Source of the DNA: CBDDGJ01 sp965227805
Lineage (GTDB): Bacteria > Pseudomonadota > Alphaproteobacteria > RS24
DNA: 64,000 bases
Assembly: GCA_965227805.1 (NCBI GenBank)
Contig: CBDDGJ010000003.1
Span: 1,426,001 to 1,490,000, forward strand
Reading direction: 5' to 3'
In this document: in pieces, positions 1 through 7,740 of the stretch
Numbering within the stretch: the first letter of the stretch is position 1
How the letters are laid out: every line of letters begins with the position of its first letter
Notes under the pieces: generated by a model
Told to the model about the DNA's origin: nothing
Databases searched by the model: none
Seen by the model: only the letters and a program-made list of their open reading frames with translations
Program-made: the position numbers and the translations under genes

Positions 1-1
1 C

Positions 2-256
2 TTTGGTTTTGCGGGCGTGCTTTGTGAGATAGGTCTGCCACGCGATGCCACTTTAATTGCGCTTGGCCTGTTTAATATTGGTTTAGAGGCAGGTCAGCTA
101 TTAATTGTCGGGATTATTGGGGCAGGGATTTATTATGTACGTAAGTTAAAAATGCCGGCACCTTATTTTGATCATATACGTATGAGTGCTGTCTTATTTA
201 TGGGTATGGTGTCTGCCTATTGGCTGCTCGATCGCAGCCTAAAAATAATCAGCTAA
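2..256 (+). CDS. HupE/UreJ-like membrane protein, C-terminal part (cut by window start)
   Basis: The reading frame is open from base 2, so the 5' part lies outside the window; about 84 codons remain. The visible segment starts FGFAGVLCEIGLP and continues with FNIGLEAGQL, which resembles the last conserved helices of HupE/UreJ family proteins, integral membrane proteins linked to nickel or other metal transport. Two further hydrophobic stretches follow and the protein ends in a short tail. An ATG lies inside the frame at 17 but is not a start, because the conserved motif begins before it. Its last 18 bases overlap the 3' end of the convergent dgkA. The substrate cannot be inferred from this fragment. 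Confidence 0.6.
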   Translation, partial: FGFAGVLCEIGLPRDATLIALGLFNIGLEAGQLLIVGIIGAGIYYVRKLKMPAPYFDHIRMSAVLFMGMVSAYWLLDRSLKIIS

Positions 257-640
257 TATATTTATCCATAAAAGTGTGCCCCATACTGCTAGCGCGAGCA
301 TCATACACAAAAATACAGCAGCCGACCCCAAATCTTTCGCCTTGCCGGCAAGGTGATTTTTTTCGGGGCTTACCAAATCGACAATACGTTCTATGGCTGT
401 GTTTACGATTTCGATAATCAGGATAAGCGTAATCGTGCTGGCCAATATGATATAGTCTTGTGTATCTTTCCCGATAAAAAATATAAGTGGAAATAAAAAC
501 GCATAGGCGACGAGCTGATATTGGAATGAAGGTTCTTCTTTTATGGCCTCGTATAACCCTTTCAGGGAGAACAATGTGGCATAATAAAGCCGTTTTATCC
601 CCCTTATTTTGAGTAGTTTTGTTAAATCATCATCCGACAT
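239..640 (-). CDS. dgkA: Diacylglycerol kinase (DgkA family)
   Basis: A 133-residue integral membrane kinase that phosphorylates diacylglycerol to phosphatidate, recycling lipid left over from periplasmic glucan or lipid head-group transfer. The family signature EIVNTAIERIVDLV is at residues 77-90, with E77, N80 and E84 as likely active-site and metal residues; KDLGSAAVF (about 102-110) and the upstream acidic pair in AIKEEPSF also fit DgkA. Three hydrophobic helices can be seen. Length is close to the usual 120-130. It starts one base after the stop of the metal exporter gene, so it is probably the last gene of a pdxH-CDF-dgkA transcript. The 3' end overlaps the neighbouring HupE-like gene by 18 bp. 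Confidence 0.93.
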   Translation of the reverse strand: MSDDDLTKLLKIRGIKRLYYATLFSLKGLYEAIKEEPSFQYQLVAYAFLFPLIFFIGKDTQDYIILASTITLILIIEIVNTAIERIVDLVSPEKNHLAGKAKDLGSAAVFLCMMLALAVWGTLLWINILADYF

Positions 641-641
641 G

Positions 642-1556
642 TCAGCTGGCTTCCAGCGTTGTTAATTTTTCTAGGCCTTCTGGGTCTTGATGCAAAATAA
701 TTTGTGCATGTGGAAAGGATTGCATAAGGGTTTTTTCCACAGCATCGGCAATGTCATGTGCTCTATGTAAGCTCATATTCCCGTCTAATTCAATATGGGC
801 CTGAATAAAAATTGTAGTGCCGGCGCGGCGTGTGCGTAAGTCATGTATGCCGCGCACATCTTGATGCGCGGTAATGATTGTCTTGATTTTCTCACGCGTT
901 TCCTCATTTAATTCATGATCCATAAGCTGCCTGGCTGCTTTTTGTAAAATGTGTCGGGCACTATTGAATAAAATACCCGCAACGACCACCCCTAAAGCCG
1001 GGTCAGCATAATAAAAATCACCGTAATGGCTGGCAACCAGAGCACCGATAACGGCAAGATTCATAAATAAATCACCTTCATAATGTGCTGAATCTGCCGA
1101 TACGGCAAGCGAACCAGTGCGCCGCGCAACGCGCTTTTGTATAAATACAAGGCCGAGCGTGAGTATGATGGATATGGCGATAACATAAATCCCAATCAGA
1201 CCATAGGCTATAGCTTGCGGATTTAGAAAAGATAAAATTGCTTCATAAATTATAAAAAGAGCCGACGCTGAAATAATAACCCCCTGCGCCAAAGCGGCGA
1301 GGGCTTCGGCTTTGCCATGTCCGAAACGATGCTCATAATCGGGCGGTGTCATGGCGTGGCGTACAGCAAAGAAATTGATAAAGCTAATGCCGAAATCCAA
1401 TATCGAATCCAAAAGCGAGCCTAACAGAGCAACCGAGCCGGTCATAACCCATGCGATGGCCTTTATACTTACCAGTGTTAACGCAACCATAATCGCCAGG
1501 CCAGTGACAAGGCGAATTTGTTGATTATGGTCAGATTGCTGGTGGGTATCAGCCAT
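642..1556 (-). CDS. Cation diffusion facilitator, FieF-like
   Basis: A 304-residue cation/proton antiporter of the CDF family that exports divalent metals such as Zn(II) or Fe(II). The transport site is visible as D50 and D54 (LLDSILDFG) and H158 and D162 (HYEGD), the DxxD plus HxxxD pattern of FieF. The motif EHRFGHGKAEALAALAQ (about 75-91) matches FieF closely. Six membrane helices are followed by a cytosolic ferredoxin-like domain from about residue 210. Its start overlaps the pdxH stop by one base (TAATG), so translation is probably coupled. FieF is the closest match, but the metal specificity is inferred. Confidence 0.9.
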   Translation of the reverse strand: MADTHQQSDHNQQIRLVTGLAIMVALTLVSIKAIAWVMTGSVALLGSLLDSILDFGISFINFFAVRHAMTPPDYEHRFGHGKAEALAALAQGVIISASALFIIYEAILSFLNPQAIAYGLIGIYVIAISIILTLGLVFIQKRVARRTGSLAVSADSAHYEGDLFMNLAVIGALVASHYGDFYYADPALGVVVAGILFNSARHILQKAARQLMDHELNEETREKIKTIITAHQDVRGIHDLRTRRAGTTIFIQAHIELDGNMSLHRAHDIADAVEKTLMQSFPHAQIILHQDPEGLEKLTTLEAS

Positions 1557-2170
1557 TAGGGATAAAGCCTTTGTGTGTGCCAGCTTTCACCGTCACGCTT
1601 ATAGATGATACGGTCATGCAGGCGATGCGCCCCATCCTGCCAAAATTCAATATGCAGCGGTTTTATCGACCAGCCAGCCCAATAGGGCGGGCGCGGTATA
1701 TCCTCCATACCATATTGTGCTTTATAATCGGCAAAGCGTTGCTCCAATATGGCACGCGCGGCAAGGGGCTGCGATTGCAGCGATGCCCAGGCACCAAGCC
1801 TGCTTTCGGGGTGCCGGCTTTGGTGGTAGGCATCTGCTTTGGCGTCATCTACCCTATGCGTTGTTCCACGTATGCGGATTTGCCGCCGACAGCTTTTCCA
1901 GTGAAAACAAAGCGCGGCATGTGGGGTGGTATCTAACTCTTGCCCCTTGGTGCTTTGCATATTTGTATAAAAGGTGAATAACCCCTCTTGCCAGTCTTTT
2001 AGCAATACCATACGCACATTAGGCATATTATCTTTATCGACAGTGGCAAGTGCCATAGCCGTTGGGTCATTTGGTTCTGCTTCGCGCGCATCTGCAAGCC
2101 AGGCATCGAATAATGCGAAAGGGTCTTGCGGTGGGCTATCGAAATCAATCTCCATATATGTGCTTTCCAT
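1556..2170 (-). CDS. pdxH: Pyridoxamine 5'-phosphate oxidase
   Basis: The FMN enzyme that oxidises pyridoxamine or pyridoxine 5'-phosphate to pyridoxal 5'-phosphate, in the last step of B6 synthesis and in salvage. Family motifs appear in order: RMVLLK, FYTNMQSTKG, RQIRIRG, SRHPESRLGAWASLQSQ, PPYWAG, EFWQDG, RLHDR and a terminal RLYP. Length is normal at about 200 residues. Two starts are possible: 2170, or the ATG at 2155 (MEIDFD), which has a better-placed GGAAAG. pdxJ, which makes its substrate, is at 43.3 kb of the same window. The gene is divergent from fabI across an 80-bp gap. Confidence 0.95.
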   Translation of the reverse strand: MESTYMEIDFDSPPQDPFALFDAWLADAREAEPNDPTAMALATVDKDNMPNVRMVLLKDWQEGLFTFYTNMQSTKGQELDTTPHAALCFHWKSCRRQIRIRGTTHRVDDAKADAYHQSRHPESRLGAWASLQSQPLAARAILEQRFADYKAQYGMEDIPRPPYWAGWSIKPLHIEFWQDGAHRLHDRIIYKRDGESWHTQRLYP

Positions 2171-2250
2171 CTATTTATTTCATGGCTTCCACTAGGCATA
2201 ATTGTTATAACCCGCTATAACCCAAATAAAAAGGCATAAAGGAGATAATT

Positions 2251-3051
2251 ATGGGTGGTTTAAGCGGACTTATGCAAGGAAAGCGCGGCCTGATTATGGG
2301 GGTTGCCAATAATCGTTCCATTGCATGGGGCATTGCCAAGGCCTGTGCCGATGCGGGGGCAGAGCTTGCCTTTACCTATCAGGGGGAAGCGCTGGCGCGG
2401 CGCGTCAAGCCTTTGGCGGAAAGCATTGGCGCAGATATTATGCTTGAATGTGATGTTACGGATATGAATACGCTGGATTCTGTGTTCACAACGCTCAAAG
2501 AAAAATGGGGCAAGATAGATTTTGTCGTCCATGCCATTGCCTTTGCCGATAAGGATGAATTGATGGGGCGTTATGTAGATACTTCGCCGGAAAATTTTGC
2601 AATGAGCTTAAATATTTCCTGTTATTCATTTACGGCGGTCGCCAAGCGTGCGGCAGAGCTTATGCCGGATGGGGGGGCGATGCTTACGCTATCTTATTAC
2701 GGCGCAGAAAAAGTTGTGCCACATTATAATGTGATGGGCGTGGCAAAAGCAGCGTTAGAGGCCAGTGTGCGTTATCTGGCCGCAGATTTGGGCGTGCAAA
2801 ATATTCGGGTAAACTCCATTTCTGCGGGGCCGATTAAAACACTGGCAGCCGCCGGCATTGCGGGTTTACGCATGATGTTGAAATGGAATGAAGAAAATGC
2901 CCCTTTGCGAAAAAATGTAACCATAGATGAAGTCGGCAATGCAGCGCTTTACTTATTATCAGATTTAGGGAGTGGGGTATCGGGTGAAAACCACCATGTT
3001 GATGCGGGCTATAATGCAATCGGTATGAAGATGATTGATGATGGGGCATAG
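2251..3051 (+). CDS. fabI: Enoyl-[acyl-carrier-protein] reductase (NADH)
   Basis: Catalyses the last reduction of each fatty-acid elongation cycle. It is an SDR-fold enzyme of 266 residues. The NAD-binding segment [13 protein letters not shown] is at about 17-29. The active-site Y-x6-K of FabI is Y159 and K166 within [10 protein letters not shown]150 in SYYGAEK is the second conserved tyrosine. A strong ribosome binding site, AAAGGAG at 2238-2244, sits seven bases before the ATG. The 80-bp region shared with pdxH contains an 8-bp direct repeat, TATAACCC at 2206-2213 and 2216-2223, which may be part of a promoter or operator. aroC and thiE follow closely. Confidence 0.96.
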   Translation: MGGLSGLMQGKRGLIMGVANNRSIAWGIAKACADAGAELAFTYQGEALARRVKPLAESIGADIMLECDVTDMNTLDSVFTTLKEKWGKIDFVVHAIAFADKDELMGRYVDTSPENFAMSLNISCYSFTAVAKRAAELMPDGGAMLTLSYYGAEKVVPHYNVMGVAKAALEASVRYLAADLGVQNIRVNSISAGPIKTLAAAGIAGLRMMLKWNEENAPLRKNVTIDEVGNAALYLLSDLGSGVSGENHHVDAGYNAIGMKMIDDGA

Positions 3052-3056
3052 GCTTT

Positions 3057-4130
3057 ATGTCGCATAACCGGTTTGGGCATTTATTCCAGGTCACCACATG
3101 GGGCGAGTCGCATGGGGTGGCTTTGGGCTGTGTGCTTGATGGCGTGCCCCCGCTATTGGAGATAAACGAAGCCGATATTCAATATTATCTCGACCAGCGT
3201 AAGCCGGGAAAAAGCCGTTTTGTTACCCAAAGGCGCGAAGCCGATAAGGTTGAGATTTTATCGGGTGTCTTTGATGGCAAAAGCACCGGCACACCGATAA
3301 GCCTGCTGATTAAAAACACCGACCAAAGGTCAAAAGATTATAGCGAGATAAAGGATAAGTTTCGTCCATCCCATGCCGATTATAGCTATATGGCTAAATA
3401 TGGTATAAGGGATTATCGCGGTGGGGGGCGTGCTTCGGCGCGTGAAACGGCAGCGCGTGTGGCAGCAGGTGCCGTGGCGCGTAAAATTTTGGCGGGCGTC
3501 ACCATAAGAGGGGCGGTGGTGCAATTAGGCACGCAAAAAATAGCGCGCGAAAGATGGGACTGGCATGCGGTTGCCCAAAATCCGTTTTTCTGCCCCGACC
3601 CCGAAGCAGCACAAGATTGGGAAAACTATCTTGATGATATTCGCAAAAAAGGCTCTTCTTGCGGCGCGATTATTGAGCTTGTCGCAAGCGGTGTCCCCGC
3701 AGGCTGGGGCGCCCCGGTTTACGGTAAACTCGATGCCGATATTGCCCAAGCCATGATGAGCATCAATGCGGTGAAGGGAGTTGAAATCGGTGCCGGCTTT
3801 GCGGCTGCCGCGCTTGCGGGGGAAGATAATGCCGATGAGATGTTTAACGATAGTGGCAAGATAGGGTTTCGAAGCAATCATGCGGGCGGTATTATGGGCG
3901 GTATTTCAACGGGGCAAGATATTATTATCCGCTTTGCTGTAAAGCCTACTTCATCTATTTTAACCCCGCGCGATACAGTCACCCAAAGCGGTGAAGATAC
4001 GCAGATTACAACCAAAGGCCGCCACGACCCTTGTGTGGGTATTCGTGCTGTGCCAGTGGGAGAGGCTATGTTGGCGTGCATATTGGCTGACCATAAATTG
4101 CGTCATAATGGGCAAATATCGCCCTTATGA
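3057..4130 (+). CDS. aroC: Chorismate synthase
   Basis: A 357-residue FMN-dependent enzyme that converts EPSP to chorismate, the end of the shikimate pathway. The first signature TTWGESHG is at residues 13-20 and [17 protein letters not shown] at about 120-136; the C-terminal part has [16 protein letters not shown] and KPTSS. It starts five bases after fabI. The product feeds the p-aminobenzoate operon found at 16.6-19.3 kb. The stop overlaps the thiE start (ATGA), indicating coupled translation. Confidence 0.97.
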   Translation: MSHNRFGHLFQVTTWGESHGVALGCVLDGVPPLLEINEADIQYYLDQRKPGKSRFVTQRREADKVEILSGVFDGKSTGTPISLLIKNTDQRSKDYSEIKDKFRPSHADYSYMAKYGIRDYRGGGRASARETAARVAAGAVARKILAGVTIRGAVVQLGTQKIARERWDWHAVAQNPFFCPDPEAAQDWENYLDDIRKKGSSCGAIIELVASGVPAGWGAPVYGKLDADIAQAMMSINAVKGVEIGAGFAAAALAGEDNADEMFNDSGKIGFRSNHAGGIMGGISTGQDIIIRFAVKPTSSILTPRDTVTQSGEDTQITTKGRHDPCVGIRAVPVGEAMLACILADHKLRHNGQISPL

Positions 4131-4741
4131 CATGCAGACTTTATCTGATAACCCCGCCGCAATTTGAGCTGGATATATTTGTATCACTTATGGAAGAGGC
4201 TTTGGATGCAGGCGATGTTGCTTGTGTGCAGCTTCGCTTAAAGCCCGCACATGATGCGGCAATAAAGCGCGCTGCAGAGCGTTTATTGCCACTTTGCCAC
4301 GCAAAAAACATTCCCCTTTTGCTTAATGACCGCCCCGATTTGGTAAAGACGACCGGAGCGGATGGATGCCATATCGGGCAAGAGGATATGCGCTATGATG
4401 CAGCGCGTGACGTGGTGGGAGAGGATAAAATAATCGGTGTCACCTGTCATAATTCGCGTCATCTGGCCATGCTTGCCGGTGATGCAGGCGCAAATTATGT
4501 CGCCTTTGGTGCTTTTTATCCGAGCCAGACGAAACCGGTAAAAAGCCGCGCCATGCCCGAAATGTTAAGCTGGTGGCAAGAGCTTATGGAGCTTCCCTGT
4601 GTGGCGATTGGGGGCATTACAGCTGAAAATGCCCCGCCGCTAATTGCCGCGGGCGCAGATTTTCTTGCTGTATCACACGCCATATGGACGCACCCTGATG
4701 GTGCCGGCGCGGCGGTGCGTGAATTTAATGCACTGTTCTGA
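4127..4741 (+). CDS. thiE: Thiamine-phosphate synthase
   Basis: A TIM-barrel enzyme of 204 residues that joins the thiazole and pyrimidine halves of thiamine. Visible motifs are VQLRLK (34-39, substrate pyrophosphate region), LLNDRPDL (65-72), GCHIGQED (80-87), [13 protein letters not shown] (124-136) and the phosphate loop IGGIT (161-165). It overlaps aroC by four bases (ATGA). Thiamine genes other than thiE are not in the window, so the gene is separated from the rest of its pathway. Alphaproteobacteria sometimes carry a second ThiE-like protein, and this one could be either copy. Confidence 0.9.
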   Translation: MTCRLYLITPPQFELDIFVSLMEEALDAGDVACVQLRLKPAHDAAIKRAAERLLPLCHAKNIPLLLNDRPDLVKTTGADGCHIGQEDMRYDAARDVVGEDKIIGVTCHNSRHLAMLAGDAGANYVAFGAFYPSQTKPVKSRAMPEMLSWWQELMELPCVAIGGITAENAPPLIAAGADFLAVSHAIWTHPDGAGAAVREFNALF

Positions 4742-4818
4742 GTGTTTGGCTTTGCTTTTCATAGCATAAGGTGCTAGACCATGCGCGCATAAAGTTAAGA
4801 TAAGGCATAGGACGAATA

Positions 4819-5382
4819 ATGAAAATAAACGGCAATGAAATTCGCGTCGGCAATGTGATTCACCATGATGGCAGCCTATGGGTGGCTGTAAAAACACAAC
4901 ATGTTAAACCCGGCAAAGGCGGCGCTTTTGCCCAAATTGAGCTTAAAAACCTAATCAATGGCAGTAAACTCAATGAACGCTTTCGTTCATCCGAAACGGT
5001 TGAGCGCGTGCGTCTGGAGCAACGCGATTATCAATATCTTTATGAAACGGATGGCATGTTGATCTTTATGGATTTGGAAAGCTATGAGCAGATACAGATA
5101 GCCGAAGATTTTATCGGCGCGCGCAAGGCTTTTTTACAAGATAGCATGACGGTGGTGGTGGAAAGCCATGAAGATAAACCCATTGGGATTAAATTGCCCC
5201 AACAGGTAACACTTGAAATTGCCGATACCGAAGCTGTGGTGAAAGGACAAACGGCGGCTTCATCTTATAAACCTGCGACATTAGAAAATGGCGTGCGTGT
5301 GATGGTGCCGCCTTTTATCTCTACAGGCGATAAGATTGTGGTGGATACGGATGACGTTGTTTATGTAAAGCGTGCCGAGTAA
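4819..5382 (+). CDS. efp: Elongation factor P
   Basis: A 187-residue translation factor that rescues ribosomes stalled at polyproline. It has the three beta-barrel domains of EF-P, with a KOW-like N-terminal domain, the middle OB domain and the C-terminal signature (VVKGQ...[15 protein letters not shown]). The loop tip VKPGKGGAF places lysine at residue 33, so it is the lysine-type form that EpmA/EpmB modify by beta-lysylation; no epm gene is in the window. The stop overlaps the suhB start (TAATG). The proline-rich repeat protein at 7.7 kb is an obvious candidate client, which is inference only. Confidence 0.96.
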   Translation: MKINGNEIRVGNVIHHDGSLWVAVKTQHVKPGKGGAFAQIELKNLINGSKLNERFRSSETVERVRLEQRDYQYLYETDGMLIFMDLESYEQIQIAEDFIGARKAFLQDSMTVVVESHEDKPIGIKLPQQVTLEIADTEAVVKGQTAASSYKPATLENGVRVMVPPFISTGDKIVVDTDDVVYVKRAE

Positions 5383-6161
5383 TGACGCAAAGCTCTCCAG
5401 CAATGAATGTGATGCGCGCTGCCGTGGAAAAAGCGGCACGTCCGCTTCGGCGTGATTTTGGAGAGGTTGAGAATTTACAAGTCTCGCGCAAAGGGCCGGG
5501 CGATTTCGTTAGCATGGCAGATATACGCACCGAACGGATTTTACACGAAGAACTTGAAAACGCCCGCCCCGATTACGGATTTTTAATGGAAGAAAGCGGC
5601 GCGGTTATCGGTGCGGATAAAACCCATCGCTGGATTATTGACCCGATAGATGGCACGAGTAATTTTTTACACGGTGTTCCACATTTTTGTATTTCGCTGG
5701 CTTTAGAGCGCGAGGGTGTTTTGGTCGCAGGCATTGTCTATAACCCGATAAATGACGAATTATTTACCGCCGAACGTGGGCAGGGGGCATTTTTGAATCA
5801 TAAAAGAATACGGGTTTCGGGGCGCAGGTCTGTGGATGGTAGCATGTTCGGGCTTCCGCTTAGACCAGATAGCCCATTCGATGGAGCGCCTATGGCACGA
5901 AACCTCTTGGAGCAAGGCGCTGAGCTACGTAGCTCTGGGTCTGCTGCACTTGATTTGGCCTATGTTGCTGCTGGCAGGCTGGATGCGGTATGGCAATGGG
6001 GGTTAGGTGCGTGGGATATCGCCGCTGGTGCACTTTTGGTGCAAGAGGCAGGCGGTATGATAAGCGATTTTACGGGGCGCAATCACTTTCTTGAAACCGG
6101 GTGCTCGCTTGCAGGCAATGCAACCATGCATGGCTTATTATTGCCCTTTTTGCGTGGTTAA
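5382..6161 (+). CDS. suhB: Inositol monophosphatase family protein (SuhB-like)
   Basis: A 259-residue Mg(II)-dependent phosphatase. Metal ligands fit the family: E70 and E71 (LMEES), D87 and D90 in WIIDPIDGTSNFLHG (84-98), and D212 in GAWDIAAGALLVQEAGG. The GTSNFLHG form is typical of SuhB-type inositol-1-monophosphatases rather than of CysQ or HisN. In bacteria SuhB also takes part in rRNA antitermination and ribosome assembly, which would fit its coupling with efp. It starts on the last base of the efp stop codon and its 3' end overlaps the convergent transporter by four bases. The exact substrate is not shown by the sequence. Confidence 0.88.
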   Translation: MTQSSPAMNVMRAAVEKAARPLRRDFGEVENLQVSRKGPGDFVSMADIRTERILHEELENARPDYGFLMEESGAVIGADKTHRWIIDPIDGTSNFLHGVPHFCISLALEREGVLVAGIVYNPINDELFTAERGQGAFLNHKRIRVSGRRSVDGSMFGLPLRPDSPFDGAPMARNLLEQGAELRSSGSAALDLAYVAAGRLDAVWQWGLGAWDIAAGALLVQEAGGMISDFTGRNHFLETGCSLAGNATMHGLLLPFLRG

Positions 6162-7519
6162 AACCCGCCAATAAACATCCATATGATGCCGATAGGCACA
6201 ATGATACGCCCAAGCCAAATCCATACCCAAAACAATGTCCCCCATGCGCCAAACGCCGTGCGTAAATCAGCAACGGGAATTGCCCAGCAGGTAAACAGAA
6301 TAACGCTCAAACCGCTTAGGGGCATTAAAATTGTGGTTGTGGCATAATCTTTGAGATCAAATAATGATAATTCCGAAAACATACCGTAATTGATAAGGCG
6401 AAACTCTGACCATATATTAAAAGAAAACACCGTGGCCAGCCCCGCGATAAAACTTGCCCCCAGCGTTATGGCCAAAGCCCGGCGCGGTGTGATGTCATAG
6501 CTGGTCTCAACTGCATTTCTAACCACTTCCACCAAAGCAATGCCAGAGGTGAGCGCAGCGAAAAAAACCAGAACAAAAAAGATAAGCGCCACCACGCTAC
6601 CCAATGGTAATTGGGCAAAGGCAATGGGCAAGGTGGTGAATAAAAGGCCGGGGCCTTCGGTTGGGTCAAGCTGCAGGGCAAATACAATCGCAAAAATACC
6701 AAAGCCGGCAATAAGGGCGATTGCTGTATCTGCAAGCCCGATGGTAATTGCCGCGCGCCCAACATTGACGGCGCGGTTAAGGAAGGTGCCATAGGTAACT
6801 AACATGGCGCAGCCCACACCGACTGAGAAAAACCCCTGACCTACCGCACGTTGAACTGTTTCTGCTGAAATCTGGCTAAAGTCTGGCATGAATAAATAAG
6901 CAAGTGCTGCTTGTGCATTGCCAAAGAAAATCCCATATAGAGCGATAAGCAAAAGCATGAAAAATAAAAGCGGCATCATAATCATATTTGCGCGCTCAAT
7001 ACCGCCGACAGCATTGCGGATTAGAATGAGGCCGATTACCGCCAGAAATGCAAATTGATAACCGATAAGCTCAAGCGGGTTTGCGAGCATGGCATTAAAT
7101 ATGCTGCTGGAATTGTCTACCGTAATATCGCTCATTGTGCCGTTAAGGGTGAGGTAGATATAGCCAATAACCCACCCGGCAATAACGGCATAAAAGCTAA
7201 GCAATAAAAAGGAGGCAAAAACACCAACACCACTTGAGAGAAATAATATGATAGGCGGACGCGCATAACGATTTATCAGCTCTTTAACACCTTGAATAGG
7301 TCCGTGCCGCCCCAAACGCCCGAGGGTTAATTCTGCCGCTGCAATCGGAATCGCAATGGCAAAAATAGTCAGAAGATAAATAAGCACAAATGCGCCGCCG
7401 CCATTCGTGCCGGCCATATAGGGGAACTTCCATAAATTACCAAGCCCTACAGCCGCGCCAATGCTGGCGAGCAAAAAACCAGTATGGGATGACCAATGCT
7501 GTTGTGGTGATGATGCCAT
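6158..7519 (-). CDS. Sodium-dependent transporter, NSS (neurotransmitter:sodium symporter) family
   Basis: A 453-residue inner-membrane symporter of the LeuT fold. The first helix carries the family signature GLGNLWKFPYMAGTNGGGAF at residues 25-44, the unwound segment that binds sodium and substrate. About eleven to twelve hydrophobic helices follow. Bacterial members take up amino acids or related compounds; the substrate cannot be read from the sequence. A ribosome binding site (GGGAGGA) lies just before the ATG. It stands alone and its 3' end overlaps suhB by four bases. Confidence 0.92.
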   Translation of the reverse strand: MASSPQQHWSSHTGFLLASIGAAVGLGNLWKFPYMAGTNGGGAFVLIYLLTIFAIAIPIAAAELTLGRLGRHGPIQGVKELINRYARPPIILFLSSGVGVFASFLLLSFYAVIAGWVIGYIYLTLNGTMSDITVDNSSSIFNAMLANPLELIGYQFAFLAVIGLILIRNAVGGIERANMIMMPLLFFMLLLIALYGIFFGNAQAALAYLFMPDFSQISAETVQRAVGQGFFSVGVGCAMLVTYGTFLNRAVNVGRAAITIGLADTAIALIAGFGIFAIVFALQLDPTEGPGLLFTTLPIAFAQLPLGSVVALIFFVLVFFAALTSGIALVEVVRNAVETSYDITPRRALAITLGASFIAGLATVFSFNIWSEFRLINYGMFSELSLFDLKDYATTTILMPLSGLSVILFTCWAIPVADLRTAFGAWGTLFWVWIWLGRIIVPIGIIWMFIGGF

Positions 7520-7740
7520 TTTATTCCTCCCGAATATGCCATATCGTTATATAATCTATAGTAATGAATTGTGAATCGCAATAAGTGATAAAGTTAAATA
7601 AAAATATGTAACTATGTTTCATAGCTATGCGTCGCTTTTTAGTATATGACTTGAAATAATTATTTCTTTTTTGTCCGAATCGTTTGCATATTATAGATTA
7701 TGGGTAGTAAAAGCGTAGTTACGTGATTAGAGGGATTTAG
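7520..7740. other. Divergent intergenic region between the NSS transporter and the repeat-protein gene
   Basis: A 221-bp AT-rich gap holding both promoters. The transporter ribosome binding site is at its left end and AGAGGG, six bases before the ATG at 7741, at its right end. No good -35/-10 pair with standard spacing could be picked out, and no inverted repeat or known operator was seen. Confidence 0.4.
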
